A DNA stretch of 64,000 bases from Aulostomus chinensis. Lineage: Eukaryota > Chordata > Actinopteri > Syngnathiformes > Aulostomidae. The position numbers and the translations under genes were made by a program. The stretch's first letter is position 1, and each line of letters opens with the position of its first letter. A model generated the notes under the pieces. The model had not been told where the DNA came from. It saw only the letters and a list, made by a program, of their open reading frames with translations, and made no database searches. This document shows, one piece after another, positions 62,501 through 64,000 of this stretch. Where the stretch lies: NCBI GenBank assembly GCA_037954235.1, contig JBBMOA010000020.1, forward strand, positions 19,686,677-19,750,676, given 5' to 3'.

Positions 62501-64000
62501 GTTTTTTTCCACTGTCTCACTGCTCTCATAAATGTTGCTTTTGGTGAGAGAAACTGTAAAAACCCACAGCATAGGACACAACTGTTGGGAAAGTGAAGCA
62601 TTTTAGCAGCTGAAGTGCCAGATGTTCCCCCCAGGAGCTGATTGAGTAATTTGTTTGTTAAATCTTAAAGACCCCGCACACCCACAGCCCACCCACACCA
62701 GTCTTTTCACTCGTGTATTAGACTTCTTCTCACGACCGACAGACGGCCGGAGTTTGGTTGACATTGCACTCCTTCATTTTGTGGCAGCTGATTGATAAAT
62801 GAGCGGGGCACATCAGCCATTCTGTTGATGCAGAAGAATTGAAGCAAGTGTTTGATGACTTTAGCTTTACCCAGGGTGGTCTAGTTGTAAATAAAATCGA
62901 TTTTTAAACTATCTGTCAAATGCATGGAGTGCAGTCAACGGCATAAAATTTCCCCTCCCGACAATATCGCAAACCTGTACTTGGTCAGAGCACTAGAGTG
63001 CTTCCCACTACCGGTTCAACGTACGAATCTGTTTGTCAGCCAACCTGGAAGTTAGCATATGGGTTCCAGTGTCCAAACCCAATGGGTGTTGTACATTGGA
63101 TTTGAAATGATTGATAAAATTAAAATCTGTGGTGAATAAAGGTTTTATGAGACTTGCACGGTTTGTGCGGCAAGACATTTTTGCAGTTGAACACCTCTCT
63201 GTCAGCAACAAGCTGGCGTTACGCTTGGAACGAACTACACTGCTTGCTTGGAACGAACGTCACTGCGGTTGCACGACTTTCCTGCCACCACAATTAGCTC
63301 TGTGCTTCTAAATTATGTTGAATGTCCATGATAACCTCTGTAGTCCCCTTTAGCAGATCGTTAGCTTGTTTGCATGCGGTTTTTACAGGCCATAGAACAA
63401 AGCCTTAAAATATCTGAAGCTTCCATGACCTGTAGACATTATTTCGGTAATTTAGCCCCCCCCCCCCCCCCCCCAAAAAAACCTCCTCCACTTTGAGAAG
63501 AGGAAACTAGACGTTCAGCAGTGCTAACGTATCTCCAGTTTTTAACGACTCGTTCCCCTCTGTTAATCAATAAAATGACATGAAGCTCGATCCGCTAATA
63601 GGAGGTTTCCTTACATTTCTGTCTAGTGCAATTTACCGTTCAAAGCATCATAAAATCTGGTTCTTGGCTGTGTCATCCTCCACTCTACCTCACTATTTTT
63701 TGACATCCTTGGCTCCATTTTTTTTCAGCTGACATGCCAGTGCAGTATACTGTATGTGAATGGGGTGAAATGTGCAGCCACACGTGGCGTTTGCAGATAA
63801 GAGCGGAACAAATCACTTTAACCGGGTTTATAAATTGAAGACAAAGCGAAGCCACAGGTACAGGTATGACTTTTGGATGAGTATAAAGGTTTTCCTTTCA
63901 TGTTGCTTGCGGTGATGACGTGTTGGTTATTCAATTATGACATAAAAATTCATATCTCATTAAGTGTTAAATCGCTCCCAAGATTTCCCCAATTTATTAG
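59521..64000. other. Inferred intron 1, distal part in this window
   Basis: No exon seen. A perfect PBX/PREP decamer TGATTGACAG lies at 60980-60989. 61890-62240 is unique AT-rich sequence that could be a conserved element. T runs occur at 61120 and 62350, and a G run at 59526. The window ends inside this sequence. Confidence 0.3.
63456..63474. repeat. C homopolymer, 19 bases
   Basis: Pure C run followed by an A run. Confidence 0.9.

Noticed and set aside
1..64000. CRISPR arrays, operons, prophage or bacterial mobile islands
   Set aside because: Composition, SINEs, splice signals and microsatellites show a vertebrate genome; no spaced direct repeats of CRISPR type were seen.

Overview
The window is vertebrate genomic DNA, almost certainly from a ray-finned (teleost) fish. 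The evidence is many long (CA)n/(GT)n and (TC)n microsatellites, several tRNA-derived SINEs ending in (ATGG)n, a Tc1-like fragment, a CR1/L2-type LINE 3' end, and no bacterial-style gene packing. There are no operons, rRNA genes, CRISPR arrays or intact transposon genes. Nearly all open frames are chance products of low-complexity strands (CA, TC and polypurine tracts) or lie inside SINEs. No tool was run: family and paralogue calls come from reading the sequence against remembered family features.

The only protein-coding signal I can defend is near 51.1 kb on the + strand. A CpG-rich, uORF-rich leader (about 50.2-51.1 kb) runs into an exon ending at 51190 with a strong donor (gtaagt at 51191). 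The last ~21 codons encode a hydrophobic signal peptide ending QGVY, followed by a phase-1 split codon starting with G. This resembles the first coding exon of the MDGA family (GPI-anchored MAM/Ig synaptic proteins), probably mdga2, less likely mdga1. The strong-Kozak ATG at 51119 is one nucleotide out of frame with the rest of the signal peptide. This is either an assembly indel or a real lesion, and it is the most useful observation here.

Layout: 1-50.2 kb is a gene-poor upstream region with scattered repeats: SINEs at 3.1, 4.9, 9.9, 18.0, 26.8, 39.5, 40.2 and 46.8 kb, a possible MITE at 0.6-1.1 kb, a Tc1-like fragment at 9.2 kb and LTR-like fragments at 16.2 and 38.1 kb. Between them lie unique AT-rich blocks with homeodomain, POU and PBX/PREP-type motifs that could be conserved enhancers. 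50.2-51.19 kb is promoter, leader and first coding exon. 51.19-64 kb reads as the start of a long first intron, with a LINE fragment at 58.2-58.8 kb and a dispersed repeat at 58.9-59.5 kb that has a second copy at 32.3-32.9 kb.

I found no convincing new biological system. The observations worth checking are the apparent frameshift in the MDGA-like exon, two SINE families with different tRNA-like heads but a shared 3' body and tail, a SINE insertion with a perfect 12-bp target-site duplication, and a handful of possible exons and regulatory motifs.
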